DNA from: Clostridia bacterium
Lineage (GTDB): Bacteria; Bacillota; Clostridia; Christensenellales; Borkfalkiaceae
Direction of reading: 5' to 3'
Assembly: GCA_017471945.1 (NCBI GenBank)
Contig: JAFURH010000091.1
Coordinates: 1-42,299, forward strand
DNA length: 42,299 nucleotides
A program made the position numbers and the translations under genes. Below are positions 41,583 through 42,299 of this stretch, piece by piece. The notes beneath the pieces are model-generated. The model did not search any database, was not told the origin of the DNA, and saw only the letters and a program-made list of their open reading frames with translations. Every line of letters begins with the position of its first letter. The first letter of the stretch is position 1.

Positions 41583-42047
41583 ATGTTTAATTTTTTATCG
41601 GGTAGCGTTACGAAGCTGAATATCAAAAAGGCGGTAGACTCGGCGAAAAACGCTATATGTGCGTATTTTAAGCTGAAAGATCAAAGTATTTGTACGATAA
41701 ATATAGATAAAAGCGGAGATATGGGACACGTAGAGGCTCGTTATGGGAAAAATTCCTATTTTCGCATCTTCTTTTGCAATCCCTTAAACAAAGGAGATTT
41801 GCCTGTAATGACGGCGTACTACGGCGTAAAATGCGCAAGACCGTCCGACGAGAAAATGGCGAAATGTAATGGAGCGACTTTCACGTGTGCGTATGCGCCG
41901 TATGGGAACGAGTTGCAGGTAATTCATACGGAACAGATGATACGCAACGAAATGGTAGAGAGAGTCGTGCGGGAGTTTTTCCAAAGTTTGTTTAACGAAC
42001 AAAAAAAGAAAGTCATCAGGGACGTAAGTTCCGATATAGACTTGTAA
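41583..42047 (+). CDS. Hypothetical protein, second of two-gene cassette
   Basis: 154 residues, AAAGGAGGGG ribosome site. Not recognised. Similar plan to its neighbour: N-terminal helix NIKKAVDSAKNAICAYFKLK, strands SICTINIDKSGDMGHVEARYG, SYFRIFFCNPL, GATFTCAYAPYGNELQVIHT, then helix MIRNEMVERVVREFFQSLF and a charged tail. No signal peptide. The two proteins could form a pair (complex or toxin-immunity-like), inferred only from coupling. The cassette is flanked by related hairpins at 41025 and 42068. Confidence 0.65.
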   Translation: MFNFLSGSVTKLNIKKAVDSAKNAICAYFKLKDQSICTINIDKSGDMGHVEARYGKNSYFRIFFCNPLNKGDLPVMTAYYGVKCARPSDEKMAKCNGATFTCAYAPYGNELQVIHTEQMIRNEMVERVVREFFQSLFNEQKKKVIRDVSSDIDL

Positions 42048-42067
42048 ACTAAAATAAAGATAAGAAA

Positions 42068-42100
42068 TAGGAGCCTGTTGTTTAATGCGATAGCTCCTTA
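42068..42100 (+). repeat. Diverged copy of the 41025 hairpin
   Basis: ATAGGAGC-C-TGTTGTTTAATGCGAT-AGCTCCTTA matches the earlier hairpin in arms and loop (TGTTGTTTAA), but the stem is imperfect and no T-run follows. Confidence 0.7.
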
Positions 42101-42133
42101 CGCGAATATTATTTTGAAAAAGGGTGTCGTTGT

Positions 42134-42299
42134 ATGAAAATAGAGCAGATCGATAAAAATTTTATCCTTAATCGGGGATGTGTGGAAGAGGGAGTGCGCT
42201 ATTATAAAATTCCTCATTCGGCGTTTGCGCTGTACGGCGTTTTTTACGACGAAAAGCTCGGGAAATTTCGGCGTATGGAATCGGCGGCGGCAAAAGCGA
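42134..42299 (+). CDS. N-terminus of a probable SGNH/GDSL-type hydrolase (partial)
   Basis: The first 55 residues are visible; the gene leaves the window. ATG 42134 has a weak AAAGGG site. The sequence (KIEQIDKNF, then YYKIPHSAFALYGVFYDEKLGKFRRM) resembles the beta-rich N-terminal domain that precedes the catalytic domain in many clostridial GDSL/SGNH hydrolases, where a line such as F-x-L-Y-G-F/L-x-x-x-F-x-R-x-P is typical. No catalytic residues are in view, so the call rests on this pattern. Confidence 0.45.
   Translation, partial: MKIEQIDKNFILNRGCVEEGVRYYKIPHSAFALYGVFYDEKLGKFRRMESAAAKA

Overview
The window looks like a low-to-mid GC Clostridia-type Firmicutes chromosome. The signs are sigma-A promoters (TTGACA-17-TATAAT), strong GGAGG ribosome sites, a T-box before thrS, an L20-type leader before infC-rpmI-rplT, and DUF4364, TSCPD, HPr-like and YtxC-like genes. 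TGA is used as an ordinary stop. A Christensenellales-like relative is plausible, but I cannot place it further from sequence alone.

Layout. (1) 1-8237 is a one-strand carbohydrate locus. It holds the end of a binding-domain protein that runs in frame (through a TGA) into a TIM-barrel hydrolase-like protein, a sialidase-like propeller protein, an AAC(3)-fold acetyltransferase, a family 2 beta-glucuronidase with clear catalytic residues, a creatininase-family amidohydrolase and a large unclassified hydrolase with a GH20b/alpha-glucuronidase-type N-domain. The theme is breakdown of glucuronic-acid-containing glycans or glycosides. (2) 8238-11021 is a mobile module: about 1 kb of apparently non-coding but hairpin-rich DNA with a good terminator, a ribbon-helix-helix protein with a consensus promoter, and a tyrosine recombinase next to a tRNA cluster. 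(3) 11026-11565 holds six minus-strand tRNAs (Lys-CTT, Lys-TTT, Gln, His, Arg-TCT, Gly). (4) 11791-37880 is core genome: purH, an HPr-like/DUF4364/TSCPD group, a Nudix hydrolase, an ECF S component with coaX, hom, an ATP-grasp ligase, a MATE pump, leuS, ytxC-like/thrS, infC-rpmI-rplT, an rRNA methyltransferase, yebC, a thioredoxin-reductase-like flavoprotein, dinB, hydrolases and a glutathione peroxidase. (5) 37884-38603 is a graveyard of tRNA-Arg pieces around one intact tRNA-Arg(CCT), probably integration scars. (6) 38834-42299 carries gdhA, a formate/nitrite-type channel, a two-gene cassette of unknown function between two related hairpins, and the start of a GDSL-like hydrolase.

The observations most worth following are: a candidate large structured RNA (about 8505-8865) beside the integrase module; a riboswitch-like leader before a small Cys-rich membrane protein (16640-16740); four genes whose start codon lies 6-7 nt after a TATAAT box with no usable ribosome site (leaderless messages); a thioredoxin-reductase-like protein that has lost the NADPH-binding motifs; and the tRNA-Arg scar region. 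I did not find a CRISPR array, a reverse transcriptase or a recognisable defence system.
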